Below are positions 17,586 through 26,401 of a stretch of 64,000 bases of DNA, piece after piece. The notes under the pieces were generated by a model. That model was not told the DNA's origin, did not search any database, and saw only the letters and a program-made list of their open reading frames with translations. Each line of letters opens with the position of its first letter. Within the stretch, counting starts at the first letter, position 1. Source of the DNA: Pseudomonadota bacterium (GTDB lineage Bacteria; Pseudomonadota; Gammaproteobacteria; Burkholderiales; Burkholderiaceae_C); contig JAFEDY010000009.1 in assembly GCA_018241405.1 (NCBI GenBank), positions 30,759-94,758 on the forward strand, in the 5' to 3' direction. Made by a program: the position numbers and the translations under genes.

Positions 17586-18800
17586 ATGCAGAAACAAGTC
17601 TTGATTGCCGGCGGCGGCATAGGCGGCCTGGCCGCGGCGCTGGGCAGTGCGCGTGCGGGTTGGGAGGTGCGGCTGTTCGAGCGCGCCGCCGCGTTTTCCG
17701 AGGTGGGCGCGGGCGTGCAGATCGGCCCCAACGTGGTGCGCCGCCTGCAGGCCTGGGGCCTGCAGCGCGCGCTGCAGGAAGTGGCGGCCTTTCCCGAGCG
17801 GCTGCAGGTGCGTAGCGCCCTCACGGGCGCCGAGCTGGGCGCGCTGCGCCTGGGCAGCCGGGCCATAGAGCGCTACGGCGCAGCCTACGCCACCATCCAT
17901 CGGGCCGACCTGCACGGCCTGCTGCTGGCCGCGGTGCGCGACCTGCCCCTGGTGCACCTGAACCTGGGGCAGACGGTGCAGGCGCACGCGGAGCAGGGCG
18001 GGGCGGTTCTGGCGCGCGTGGACTGCGGCGATGGCCGGAGCCTGGAGGTGGAGGGCGACGCCCTCATAGGCGCCGACGGCCTGCGCAGCCGCACGCGCGC
18101 GTGCCTGCTGGGCGAGGCGCCCACGCGCGTCTCGGGCCACCTGGCCTACCGTGCCGTGCTGTGCCAGGACCGGCTGCCCCAGGCGTTGCGGTCCAGCGCC
18201 GTCACGGTCTGGCTGGGCCCGCGCCTGCATGTGGTGCAGTACCCGCTGCGCCGCGGCGAACTGCTCAACGTGGTGGCCATACGCCACGGCCGACCGCCGA
18301 CCGATCTCGACGCCTGGGACCATGGCGCCAACGCTGCCGACCTGGAGGCCGCCCTGGCCCCTACCTGCACGCCGCTACAGGACCTGGTCCGCGCCGTGCC
18401 CCAGCTGGGCGATGGTTGGCGCCTGTGGCCGCTGCTTGACCGCCCGCCCGTCGCCGGCCCGCAGGAGATGGCGCGCGGCCTGGTGGCCCTGCTGGGCGAT
18501 GCCGCCCACCCCATGCGCCCCTATCTGGCCCAGGGCGCGGGCATGGCCATAGAGGACGCGGCCGAGCTGCAGCGCGCCCTGGCCATGCACGACCTGGAGG
18601 TAGGCCTGCGCCTGGCCCGCTACGCGCTCAACCGCTGGCAGCGCAACGCGCGCGTGCAGGAGCGCTCGCGCGCGAACGGCCGCATCTTCCACGCCACCGG
18701 TCCCATGCGCTGGGGGCGCGATCTGGCGATGCGCCTGCTGGGAGAGCGCCTGCTGGACTTGCCCTGGCTCTACCGTGGCGATGGTGCCAGCGCGCTGTGA
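17586..18800 (+). CDS. FAD-dependent aromatic-ring monooxygenase-like protein
   Basis: A 404-residue flavoprotein of the class A hydroxylase family (salicylate or 6-hydroxynicotinate monooxygenase-like). The N-terminal FAD motif GGGIGGLAAAL (residues 9-19) is clear, the DG motif is in LIGADGLRSRTR, and the second FAD motif GDAAHPMRPYLAQGAG is intact. Substrate is unknown and the neighbours (acnA, an MFS transporter on the other strand) do not name one. Start chosen at the only ATG before the Rossmann fold. Confidence 0.85.
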   Translation: MQKQVLIAGGGIGGLAAALGSARAGWEVRLFERAAAFSEVGAGVQIGPNVVRRLQAWGLQRALQEVAAFPERLQVRSALTGAELGALRLGSRAIERYGAAYATIHRADLHGLLLAAVRDLPLVHLNLGQTVQAHAEQGGAVLARVDCGDGRSLEVEGDALIGADGLRSRTRACLLGEAPTRVSGHLAYRAVLCQDRLPQALRSSAVTVWLGPRLHVVQYPLRRGELLNVVAIRHGRPPTDLDAWDHGANAADLEAALAPTCTPLQDLVRAVPQLGDGWRLWPLLDRPPVAGPQEMARGLVALLGDAAHPMRPYLAQGAGMAIEDAAELQRALAMHDLEVGLRLARYALNRWQRNARVQERSRANGRIFHATGPMRWGRDLAMRLLGERLLDLPWLYRGDGASAL

Positions 18801-18819
18801 CGGGCGCGGCTTGAATACT

Positions 18820-18871
18820 ATAATTGTTATAGCTTGTAGCGCTTGATGGGCAATCGCTACGGGCATTTTTC
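18820..18871. repeat. Comamonadaceae-type palindromic intergenic repeat, copy 2
   Basis: An AT-rich left end, TAGCGCTTGATGGGCAATCG with a matching right arm, and a T run (GCATTTTTC). It lies between convergent genes and may serve as a bidirectional terminator. It shares the GCGCTTGATGG core with the copy at 51905-51964. Confidence 0.55.
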
Positions 18872-18874
18872 ACC

Positions 18875-20131
18875 TCAAGAATCGGCCTGCGGTGGACTCG
18901 GCAGCAGCCGGAACGCCGCCGCCCCCAGCACCAACAGCGCCGCGATGCATCCCATCACTGCCACGAATGGGTCCAGGCCCAGCCCCGGAGCCAGTGACGC
19001 CACCAGCCCCGTGAGCCACTGCATGGCGGCCACGCCCAGGAACATGGCCATGGTGAACACCGCCATGGCCCGGCCCGTCAGCGCCGCCGGGTAGGCCGCG
19101 CGCACGTCGGCGTACTGCAGCACGATGAAGCCCGACAGCAGGCCCACGAGCAGCATGCAGCTCACGTCCAGCCAGGCCGAATGCAGCCAGGCCATGGCGG
19201 CAAAGAGCAGCGCCAGCAGCAGCGTGCAGGCCACGATCCAGCGTCGCCTGTTGGCCTGGCCCGGGTCCAGGCGGCCGAACAGCATGGGGCCGAGCAGCGC
19301 CACCACTGACAGCGCCAGCGCCACGTTGCCGCTTTGCACCAGCGAGAAGCCGTGGCGCGCGATCAGCATGGGCCCCAGCCACAGCCCGCGCAGCGAAATC
19401 AGGGCCGCATAGCTCACGGCGCCCAGCGCCACGATGCCCCAGGTGTGGGGCAGCAGAAACAGGGCGGCAAAACGTGCCACCGCCTCGCGCACCGATTCGC
19501 GCGGCGCGTCATGCTCCGGGGCACGCCCGGGCTCGCGCACGGCGCGCCACATCCACAGCCAGGCCAGAGCGGCCAGCAGCCCCAGCACCCAGAAGCCCGC
19601 GCGCCACGACCACAGCTGCACCATCCAGGCCAGCGGCGTGCCCGTGAACAGCATGCCCAGCGTGCCCAGCGCCATGGCCATGCCCGACATGGCGGCGAAA
19701 CGCTGCGGCGCGAAATGCCGCGCAATGAACACCGTGCACACCAGGAAGGCCGGCGCGCAGCCTACGCCGATCAGCGCCTGCCCCAGCACCAGCAGGCCAT
19801 AGCCCGGCGCCAGCGCTGACAGCAGTGCGCCCGCGATGCACAGCGGAAACGCCGCGAGGATGGTGCGGCGCACGCCGTACAGGTCTATGCCAATGCCCAT
19901 GAACAGCTGCATGGCGCCAAAGCTGAAATGAAAGGTGGCGGCAAACAGCCCCAGCGCCTGCGGCGAGAGCCCAAAGTCGGCCTGCAGCGGCGCGGCCAGG
20001 ATGGCAGCCACGGTGCGAAAGGCCGAGCTGAGTGCAAAGCCCGAGGTCAGCGCCACCAGCATCATCAGGGCCGCGTGCGGCGGCATGGGGGCTGGCTGCA
20101 TGGCGGCGGGAGAGCTGCGGGCATCGGGCAT
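18875..20131 (-). CDS. MFS transporter
   Basis: A 418-residue membrane protein with about twelve hydrophobic helices, an initial GFALSSAFRTVAAILAAPL helix and the loop 2-3 signature region MGIGIDLYGVRR of the major facilitator superfamily. It resembles predicted permeases of the CynX/YycB-like or oxalate/formate-like groups, but no substrate can be named. It converges with the flavin monooxygenase gene and diverges from uppP. Confidence 0.85.
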   Translation of the reverse strand: MPDARSSPAAMQPAPMPPHAALMMLVALTSGFALSSAFRTVAAILAAPLQADFGLSPQALGLFAATFHFSFGAMQLFMGIGIDLYGVRRTILAAFPLCIAGALLSALAPGYGLLVLGQALIGVGCAPAFLVCTVFIARHFAPQRFAAMSGMAMALGTLGMLFTGTPLAWMVQLWSWRAGFWVLGLLAALAWLWMWRAVREPGRAPEHDAPRESVREAVARFAALFLLPHTWGIVALGAVSYAALISLRGLWLGPMLIARHGFSLVQSGNVALALSVVALLGPMLFGRLDPGQANRRRWIVACTLLLALLFAAMAWLHSAWLDVSCMLLVGLLSGFIVLQYADVRAAYPAALTGRAMAVFTMAMFLGVAAMQWLTGLVASLAPGLGLDPFVAVMGCIAALLVLGAAAFRLLPSPPQADS

Positions 20132-20241
20132 GGCCGCAAGGCTACACCGGCAGCGGGCGCCATGTGGATTGACGGTAGGTCGGGACTGGGCGCGCAGGCG
20201 CCGATAATCCGCGTTTTGCTTTTTTCCGTCAGGACGCTTGC

Positions 20242-21066
20242 GTGGACACTCTCTTGCTGCTCAAGGCCGCCATCATGGGCGTGGTCGAAGGGCTGACCGA
20301 ATTCCTTCCCATCTCGTCGACCGGCCATCTGATCCTGGCGGGCTCGCTGCTGGGCTTTGATGACGCCAAGGCCAAGGTCTTCGACATCGCCATCCAGACC
20401 GGCGCCATCTTTGCCGTCATCCTGGTGTACTGGCAGCGCATTTGGGGCACCCTGGTGGCGTTGCCCACCCAGCGCCAGGCGCGGCGCTTTGCGCTCAACG
20501 TGCTGATCGGCTTCCTGCCGGCCGTGGTGCTGGGCCTGCTCTTGGGCAAGGCCATCAAGGCGCATTTGTTCACGCCCACCGTGGTGGCGTCCACCTTCAT
20601 CATCGGCGGCTTCATCATCCTGTGGGCCGAGCGGCGCCAGCAGGCGGCGGTGCGCATTGCATCGGTGGACGACATGGGGCCATGGGATGCCTTGAAAGTG
20701 GGCCTGGTGCAATGCCTGGCCATGATTCCGGGCACCAGCAGGAGCGGCGCCACCATCATCGGCGGCATGCTGCTGGGCCTGTCGCGCAAGGCGGCGACCG
20801 ACTATTCGTTCTTCCTGGCCATTCCCACGCTGATCGGCGCGGGGGTCTACAGCCTGTACAAGGAGCGCGCGCTGCTCTCCATGGCCGATGTGCCGCTGTT
20901 CGCCGTGGGCCTGGTGTTCTCGTTCATCAGCGCCTGGCTGTGCGTGCGCTGGCTGCTGCGCTACATCAGCACGCACAGCTTTGTGCCGTTTGCCTACTAC
21001 CGCATTGCGTTTGGCCTGCTGGTGCTGGCCACGGCCTGGACGGGCGTGGTGACCTGGGCGGATTGA
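20242..21066 (+). CDS. uppP: Undecaprenyl-diphosphatase UppP (BacA)
   Basis: Dephosphorylates undecaprenyl diphosphate to recycle the cell-wall lipid carrier at the inner membrane. The 274-residue protein has eight predicted hydrophobic segments, the catalytic [14 protein letters not shown] motif near residue 16 and the second motif [10 protein letters not shown]. It starts at a GTG preceded by AGGAC. The gene is convergent with the hydrolase gene, with only seven bases between. Confidence 0.95.
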   Translation: MDTLLLLKAAIMGVVEGLTEFLPISSTGHLILAGSLLGFDDAKAKVFDIAIQTGAIFAVILVYWQRIWGTLVALPTQRQARRFALNVLIGFLPAVVLGLLLGKAIKAHLFTPTVVASTFIIGGFIILWAERRQQAAVRIASVDDMGPWDALKVGLVQCLAMIPGTSRSGATIIGGMLLGLSRKAATDYSFFLAIPTLIGAGVYSLYKERALLSMADVPLFAVGLVFSFISAWLCVRWLLRYISTHSFVPFAYYRIAFGLLVLATAWTGVVTWAD

Positions 21067-21073
21067 GGGGGCT

Positions 21074-21886
21074 TCAGTTTGTCAGCCGCCCCAGGTTGAG
21101 CAGCGTCGCCTCGATGGCCGCCGCCGTGGCCAGAGGCTGCTCCATGGGGAATAGGTGGCTGCCGTCGAGCATCATCACGCGCCCCTCGGTGATGCGCTGC
21201 GTCAGCGCCATGCCCATCTGGCGCATCTCCACCGAGTCGCGCCCGCCGATGAAGGCGGCAGGGCACTGCAGCGGGTGTGCCTTCAATAACCGCCCCAGGT
21301 TGTGCGGCATTGTGTTGTAGATCTGGGTCTCGATGGCACGGTCAAAGCCCAGCACGCGCTTGCCGTCCTGGTCTTGCAGGCCGTAGTCCACATAGTCCTG
21401 CAGCACGCGCGGGTCCCAGCGGGCAAAAGCCTTCTTGCGGCGAAAGTGCTCCAGCGCCTCCTTGGTGCTGGCCCAGCTGTTTCTGCGTGCACGGCTGATA
21501 CGGCCGGGCGTTACCGCACCCACCACCTGTACCTGCTTGGCCACGCCCAGTGCGCTGGCGCGCCAGCCGCCGATCAGGGGGGAGTCGATCAGCACCACGC
21601 CGCGCGCCAGCTCCGGGTGGCGCGCGGCCGCCATGACGCTCAGGAAGCCGCCCAGCGAGTGCCCCACGAGGAAGGCCGGCTCGCCCGTGCGCTGCTGCTG
21701 CTCGGCGGCAAAGTCGGCCAGCTGCTGCACCAGGTGCGGCCAGTTGTTGGTCACGGGGTAGCGCGCGTCGTGGCCGTAGCGCTCCACGGCACTGACATGG
21801 AAGCCGCGCTGGCGCAGCGCGCCGAACAGAACGCGGTAGGTGCCGGCGGGAAAACTGTTGGCGTGAGAGAAGACGATGGTGGCCAT
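21074..21886 (-). CDS. Alpha/beta-fold hydrolase
   Basis: A 270-residue alpha/beta hydrolase with the nucleophile elbow GHSLGG and a C-terminal GSHLFPME holding the likely catalytic His. FSHANSFPAGTYR near the start places it among small esterase/lipase-like cytoplasmic hydrolases. The start at 21886 (MATIVFSHA) fits the domain; an open extension to 21982 adds no homologous sequence. Substrate unknown. Confidence 0.85.
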   Translation of the reverse strand: MATIVFSHANSFPAGTYRVLFGALRQRGFHVSAVERYGHDARYPVTNNWPHLVQQLADFAAEQQQRTGEPAFLVGHSLGGFLSVMAAARHPELARGVVLIDSPLIGGWRASALGVAKQVQVVGAVTPGRISRARRNSWASTKEALEHFRRKKAFARWDPRVLQDYVDYGLQDQDGKRVLGFDRAIETQIYNTMPHNLGRLLKAHPLQCPAAFIGGRDSVEMRQMGMALTQRITEGRVMMLDGSHLFPMEQPLATAAAIEATLLNLGRLTN

Positions 21887-22072
21887 GGTGTAGGGGGGAG
21901 CATGTTTCGCAAGTTCGGCCCGCGCCGCGCCTTGGGGGCTTTTGCATTGCGCGCAGGGCGGGCTGCGAACCGCCTGCTCCAAAAGGTGGCAGGGCGTTGA
22001 GGCGTGAAGTGATATGGAAATGATAGCCCGCAGCGCCTGTCAGCTGGGCGCTGGCGGCCGATTCCATCAGTG

Positions 22073-24688
22073 TCAGGGCGGGGCCAGCCGCTTGAGCTGG
22101 TAGAGCGCATCCAGCGCCTCGCGCGGGCTCAAGGCGTCGGGGTTGATCTGTGCCAGGGCCGATTCCACGGGGCTCGCTGCCTGGATCTCGGGCGCGGGCG
22201 GCGGGGCGAACAGGTCTACCTGCAGATCGTCCGCGCCGGCACGCTCCTCCAGCGCCGCCAGCGTGTGGCGCGCGTGGTTCAGCACGGCGGCGGGCACGCC
22301 CGCCAGTTTTGCGACCTGGATGCCGTAGCTGCGGCTGGCCGGGCCGGGCTGTATCTCGTGCAGGAAGACGATGTCGTGGCCCGACTCGGTGGCGCCCACA
22401 TGCACGTTCACGGCATGCGGGTGGCGCGCGGCCAGCTCGGTGAGCTCGAAGTAATGCGTGGCGAACAGCGTGAAGGCGCGGGTTTTGTCGTGCAGGTGCG
22501 TGGCGATGCCGCTGGCTAGCGCCAGGCCGTCGAAGGTGCTGGTGCCGCGGCCGATCTCGTCCATCAGCACCAGGCTGTGCGGCGTGGCGCCGTGCAGGAT
22601 CTGCGCGGCCTCGGTCATCTCCAGCATGAAGGTGGACTGGGCGTTGGCCAGGTCGTCGGCCGCGCCTATGCGCGTGTGGATGGCGTCGATGGGGCCCAGG
22701 CGGCAGGCGGCGGCCGGCACATGGCTGCCCATGCTGGCGAGCAAAACGATCAAGGCCACCTGGCGCATATAGGTCGATTTACCGCCCATGTTGGGGCCGG
22801 TGATGATCTGCAGGCGCGTGTTGGCATTCAGGCGCGTGTGGTTGGGGATGAAGGCGCCGCTCGACGTCTCGGCCAACCGGTTCTCCACCACCGGGTGGCG
22901 GCCGGCCTCTATGTCTATGCAGGGTTGATCGACGAACTGGGGCGCGCACCAGTCGAGCGTGAGCGATCTTTCGGCCAGGCAACAGAGTACGTCCAGCTGG
23001 GCCAGCGCCTGCGCCAGCCTTGTGAGCTGCGGCACATGGGGCTGCAGCCGGTCGAGCACCTGTTCGTACAGCCATTTCTCGCGTGAGAGGCCCCGCTCCT
23101 GGGCCGACAGGGCCTTGTCCTCGAAGCTTTTCAGCTCGGGCGTGATGAAGCGCTCGGCGTTCTTCAGCGTCTGGCGCCGGCGGTAGTCATCGGGCACCTT
23201 GTCTACATGGCTGGCGGTGACCTCGATGTAGAAGCCGTGCACCTTGTTGAACTGCACGCGCAGGTTGGGGATGGCGGTGCGCGCCTTCTCGCGGCCTTCG
23301 AGCTCCAGCAGGAAGTCGTCGCAGTTGTTCTGTATGGCGCGCAGCTCGTCGAGCTCGGCGTCGAAGCCCGGGGCGATCACGCCGCCGTCGCGCACCAGGG
23401 CGGCGGGCTCCTCCAGGATGGCGGCGCGCAGCAGCTCGGTGGCTGCCTGGGGCGGCTGCAGCTGGCCGAAGATTTGCGCCAAAAACGGCTCTGGCGCTTG
23501 ACTGTTAAGCGCTAGCAGCTCTGCCTTTTGTAGCGTCTTGCACAGCGCCACCAGCTCGCGCGGGCGCACCTGACGCAGCGCGATGCGCGCCGTGATGCGC
23601 TCCACGTCGCTCACGCCCTTGAGCTCGCCGCGCAGCAGCTGCCACGGGCCCTGGCCACTGCCCGCGCCGCGCAGCGCCTGCGTGGCGCCCAGGCGCTGGC
23701 GCGCGGCGCTGCGATCGCGTGCGGGCTCCAGCAGCCAGGTCTTGAGCAGGCGGCTGCCCATGCCGGTCATGCAGGTGTCGAGCAGCGAGAACAGCGTGGG
23801 CCCATCCTCGCCGCGCAGGGTCTTGACCAGTTCCAGGTTGCGCCGCGTGGCCAGCGGCAGGTGGATCAGCGCGTCGCTCTGCTGCACGCGCACGCCGTGC
23901 ACATGGGTCAGGGCCCGGCCCTGCGTGTGCTCGGCGTATTGCAGCAGGGCGGCGGCGGCAGCGTGGGCGTCGTGCAGGCCCTCGGCATTCCAGGCCTGCA
24001 GGCCGGCCGCGCCCAGGTGTTCCAGCAGCTTGCGCTCGCCCAGGGCGCCGTCGAACTGCCAGTCGGGCCGCAGGCTCATGGGGCAGGTGAAGGCGCCGCC
24101 CTGGCGCAGCTGGTTCAGCTGCTCCTCAAAGCGCTGCGTGATGCCGGCGCTGTAGATCAGCTCGCTGGGCGCGATGCGCGCCAGCCAGGCGCCCAGCTCG
24201 GCCTGCTGGCATTCGGCCAGCTGTACCACGCCCTGCGTCACCGACAGCCACGCCAGGCCGCAGCGCGCGCGCGCGCCCTGGTGCACGGCCAGCAGCAGCG
24301 ATTCGCTCTTGTCGGACAGCAGCTCACTGTCCGTGAGCGTGCCGGGCGTGACCACGCGCACCACCTTGCGCTCGACCGGCCCCTTGGCCGCGCCCACCTC
24401 GCCCACCTGCTCGGCAATGGCGACGGATTCGCCCATCTTGATCAGGCGGCCCAGGTAGTTCTCCAGTGCATGAAAGGGCACGCCTGCCATGGTCACGGGC
24501 TGGCCGGCCGACTGGCCGCGCTGGGTGAGCGTGATGTCCAACAGGCGCGCCGCCTTCTCGGCGTCGGCGTAGAACAGCTCGTAGAAGTCGCCCATGCGGT
24601 ACAGCAGCAGCGTGTCCGGGTGCTGGGCCTTGAGGGCCAGGTACTGGGCCATCATGGGGGTGTGCCCGGAGATATCGAATTTGTCCAT
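22073..24688 (-). CDS. mutS: DNA mismatch repair protein MutS
   Basis: Recognises mismatches and recruits MutL. The 871-residue protein begins with the mismatch-binding domain ([11 protein letters not shown], with the Phe-x-Glu wedge) and has the ATPase domain with Walker [10 protein letters not shown] and the [12 protein letters not shown] motif. About one third in, its coding sequence contains a copy of the palindromic repeat seen elsewhere in intergenic DNA (23486-23530), read in frame as about a dozen extra residues around [12 protein letters not shown]. This is unusual but the frame is kept. Confidence 0.96.
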   Translation of the reverse strand: MDKFDISGHTPMMAQYLALKAQHPDTLLLYRMGDFYELFYADAEKAARLLDITLTQRGQSAGQPVTMAGVPFHALENYLGRLIKMGESVAIAEQVGEVGAAKGPVERKVVRVVTPGTLTDSELLSDKSESLLLAVHQGARARCGLAWLSVTQGVVQLAECQQAELGAWLARIAPSELIYSAGITQRFEEQLNQLRQGGAFTCPMSLRPDWQFDGALGERKLLEHLGAAGLQAWNAEGLHDAHAAAAALLQYAEHTQGRALTHVHGVRVQQSDALIHLPLATRRNLELVKTLRGEDGPTLFSLLDTCMTGMGSRLLKTWLLEPARDRSAARQRLGATQALRGAGSGQGPWQLLRGELKGVSDVERITARIALRQVRPRELVALCKTLQKAELLALNSQAPEPFLAQIFGQLQPPQAATELLRAAILEEPAALVRDGGVIAPGFDAELDELRAIQNNCDDFLLELEGREKARTAIPNLRVQFNKVHGFYIEVTASHVDKVPDDYRRRQTLKNAERFITPELKSFEDKALSAQERGLSREKWLYEQVLDRLQPHVPQLTRLAQALAQLDVLCCLAERSLTLDWCAPQFVDQPCIDIEAGRHPVVENRLAETSSGAFIPNHTRLNANTRLQIITGPNMGGKSTYMRQVALIVLLASMGSHVPAAACRLGPIDAIHTRIGAADDLANAQSTFMLEMTEAAQILHGATPHSLVLMDEIGRGTSTFDGLALASGIATHLHDKTRAFTLFATHYFELTELAARHPHAVNVHVGATESGHDIVFLHEIQPGPASRSYGIQVAKLAGVPAAVLNHARHTLAALEERAGADDLQVDLFAPPPAPEIQAASPVESALAQINPDALSPREALDALYQLKRLAPP
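23486..23530. repeat. Palindromic repeat copy 3, inside mutS
   Basis: An A-rich left part, the dyad GGCGCTTGACTGTTAAGCGC and a right part ending CTTTTG follow the plan of the intergenic repeats at 1732, 18820 and 51905. Here it lies inside the mutS coding sequence and is read through in frame. Confidence 0.55.
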
Positions 24689-24929
24689 GAAAATCAGTGG
24701 CTTGCGTTTCTTCCCGGATCGCGTAGGGACAAATCAGGGCATCGTCGATGTATTTTGCCAGTGCTGCCGGGCAGGATCAGGCGCTGCCGAGGTGCAGCAA
24801 GTGATGGCGTGTGCGACCGTGCGCTGGCCTGGGTGAGTGCTGTGTCCTTGCACATGAGCCCGTGCAAAAAAAGGGGGGCGGCTCCTGGAGAACCAAACAG
24901 GCCCCTCGCGGACCGCTCGCAATGAGCGC

Positions 24930-24947
24930 CGCGAAGCGCGCTTCGCG
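24930..24947. promoter_or_regulatory. Putative enhancer site 1 for the sigma-54 activator
   Basis: CGCGAAGCGCGCTTCGCG is a perfect 18-base palindrome. It lies 85-102 bases upstream of the -24 element of the sigma-54 promoter, within the usual range for enhancer-binding proteins. The cognate activator is probably the one encoded at 35966-37366. Binding is inferred. Confidence 0.6.
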
Positions 24948-24971
24948 AATCGACACGGTTCCTGCGTCCAA

Positions 24972-24989
24972 AACGAAACGCGCTTCGCG
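24972..24989. promoter_or_regulatory. Putative enhancer site 2 for the sigma-54 activator
   Basis: AACGAAACGCGCTTCGCG matches site 1 at 15 of 18 positions, with its right half perfect. The two sites are exactly 42 bases apart start to start, about four helical turns, so bound dimers would face the same side of the DNA. Confidence 0.55.
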
Positions 24990-25031
24990 CCCCAGCGGCA
25001 AATATCGCGCGCCGTGAAGGCGCTGCGATGC

Positions 25032-25047
25032 TGGCACGGCAAATGCA
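25032..25047 (+). promoter_or_regulatory. Sigma-54 (-24/-12) promoter of the accessory operon
   Basis: TGGCACGGCAAATGCA matches the sigma-54 consensus TGGCAC-N5-TTGCA at every consensus position but one, with GG and GC correctly spaced. The predicted transcription start is near 25058, only about four bases before the ATG at 25062. A sigma-54 activator gene closes the same island, which supports the assignment. Confidence 0.8.
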
Positions 25048-25061
25048 AATAGCGGATCACC

Positions 25062-25649
25062 ATGAACCGCTTACTGCTTGGCTACGACCCAGACTTCGAT
25101 TTGTTCGCTGATGCGCGGCTGCGTGCAGCGACGTCACGCGGGCGCGAGCCTTTGGCGCTTGCGAACGACCGAACCGAGGCTGCCACCGAGCTGCTTGAAG
25201 CAGTCGGGTGCCCGATGCTGCCGACCGCGCTCCGCCGTCTGCTGCGCAGCGCGGCGCGTGCCGCTGGCGGAAGCATCGACGGCCCGCTCGAAGTCGAACT
25301 GATCAGGCTGCTGCAGCACGCCGCGTGCATCGCACTGCCGGCGCCGCGCACGCTCGCGGCACGCAATGTTGCGGCACGCGCGGGGCGCTTCTTCGGCATC
25401 GAGCTCGAAGGCCTCAGTCCCGAAGACCAGGAGTTCGAGAGCGCGCGCCATTTCATTGAGCTCGTGCGTGCCACCGCGGCGCATGCGGTGCACGCGCCCT
25501 CCCATGTGCAACCGGCAGCCGCGGCGCGGCTGGCCGCCTCGCGCGCAGCCAAGCGCTTCGCTCCGGGGTGGTCGGCCGTGCTGTTGCGGCCAATCGTCAC
25601 CGCCGGGCGTTCACGCCCTCATCTCGTCCAAGGAGCCCACCATGCATGA
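25062..25649 (+). CDS. Uncharacterised protein, degenerate paralogue of the glycine-zipper family
   Basis: A 195-residue protein of unknown function, first gene of the sigma-54 operon. It lines up with the next gene: TELLEA (residues 42-47) with AELLEV, RSAARAAG (62-69) with SRAARAVG, the acidic EDQEFESARHFIELVRATA (121-139) with EDREFEGAKQFVRLGADTV, and an Ala-rich end with FAPG. It lacks the glycine-zipper core, the acidic repeats and the C-terminal RRG motif of its paralogues. The ATG has no good ribosome-binding site and lies about four bases after the predicted transcription start, so translation may be leaderless. Its end overlaps the next gene by eight bases. The function is unknown. 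Confidence 0.75.
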   Translation: MNRLLLGYDPDFDLFADARLRAATSRGREPLALANDRTEAATELLEAVGCPMLPTALRRLLRSAARAAGGSIDGPLEVELIRLLQHAACIALPAPRTLAARNVAARAGRFFGIELEGLSPEDQEFESARHFIELVRATAAHAVHAPSHVQPAAAARLAASRAAKRFAPGWSAVLLRPIVTAGRSRPHLVQGAHHA

Positions 25650-26358
25650 CATCGATCGCACCCAGATGGAATACAGCCCCGAAATGTCGGGCTACGAGGC
25701 CGAGAACCTCGAATTCAACGAGCAGGAATGGTCGGGCGAGGGCGAAGGAGAGGGTGAGTACGGAGAGTACGAAGGCGAAAGCTGGGAGACCTACGGCGAG
25801 ACCGTGCTCGGCGAAGCCGAGGAAGCCGAGCTTGCCGCCGAGCTGCTTGAAGTCACCAACGAGGCCGAGCTTGACCGCTTCATCGGCAAGCTGCTCAGCC
25901 GCGCCGCGCGCGCCGTCGGCAAGGCGGTGCGCTCGCCGCTCGGCAGGGCCGTGGGCGGCGTGCTCAAGGGCGTGGCCAAGAAGGCGCTGCCGCTGGCCGG
26001 CACCGCCCTGGGCGGTGCCATCGGCGGCCCGCTGGGCGCCAAGATCGGCAGCGGCCTCGCGTCGGCCGCGGGCAGTGCGCTGGGCCTTGAAGGCGAGATG
26101 CTGGAACAGGAAGACCGTGAATTCGAAGGGGCCAAGCAGTTTGTGCGCCTGGGCGCCGACACGGTCAGGCAGGCCGCGGTCGCGCCACCGGCGGCCGACC
26201 CGCGCAGCACGGCGCAGAACGCGGCCATCGCCGCCGCCGGCAGGCACGCGCCGGGGTTGATTGGCGGCGCCGCTGCGGCGCGCCCGGCACCAGGATCGCG
26301 CGGGCGCATGGGCCGCTGGGTGCGGCGCGGCAACCGCATCGTGCTGTACGGCGCGTGA
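25642..26358 (+). CDS. Acidic-repeat glycine-zipper protein with C-terminal RRG motif (paralogue 1)
   Basis: A 238-residue protein of unknown function. Order: acidic N-terminus with Glu-Gly-Tyr repeats (residues 32-46), an amphipathic acidic helix (58-82, core ELAAELLEVTNEAELDRF), a basic stretch, then a glycine-zipper core (about 101-149) of Gly, Ala and Leu with GGAIGGPLGAKIGSGLA. After it come a second acidic helix (EDREFEGAKQF), an Ala-rich linker, and the terminus GRWVRRGNRIVLYGA (224-238). No signal peptide is seen. Start follows AAGGAG and overlaps the preceding stop. The glycine core could insert in or span membranes, as in bacteriocins or holin-like proteins, but this is inference. 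The paralogue is at 33324-34091. Confidence 0.88.
   Translation: MHDIDRTQMEYSPEMSGYEAENLEFNEQEWSGEGEGEGEYGEYEGESWETYGETVLGEAEEAELAAELLEVTNEAELDRFIGKLLSRAARAVGKAVRSPLGRAVGGVLKGVAKKALPLAGTALGGAIGGPLGAKIGSGLASAAGSALGLEGEMLEQEDREFEGAKQFVRLGADTVRQAAVAPPAADPRSTAQNAAIAAAGRHAPGLIGGAAAARPAPGSRGRMGRWVRRGNRIVLYGA
25735..25779 (+). repeat. Acidic GEGEGEYGEYEGE-type codon repeat in paralogue 1
   Basis: A run of GAG/GAA codons alternating with Gly and Tyr codons (residues 32-46 of the host protein), a degenerate 6-nucleotide repeat. Similar runs occur in four other genes of the operon. Confidence 0.7.
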
Positions 26359-26401
26359 CGACCGCGTGCAGCTGACGCCAGCCAACGCAAGAGGCCCCAC
26401 C

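Larger units (their letters stand above)
24689..25061. other. Regulatory intergenic region between mutS and the accessory operon
   Basis: A 373-base divergent region with no convincing gene. It carries the mutS upstream region at the left and, at the right, two palindromic putative enhancer sites (24930-24947, 24972-24989) and the sigma-54 promoter (25032-25047). A TTGCAC / GTGCAA hairpin near 24848-24868 is followed by an A run; it does not make a terminator in the rightward direction. Confidence 0.6.

Noticed and set aside
14460..18323. A 1287-residue open frame on the - strand opposite acnA and the monooxygenase gene
   Set aside because: It spans two well-supported genes on the other strand and reads as low-complexity antisense.
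24848..24868. TTGCAC / GTGCAA hairpin as a terminator
   Set aside because: It is followed by A, not T, in the rightward direction, and mutS runs the other way with its start nearby, so it would terminate nothing evident.
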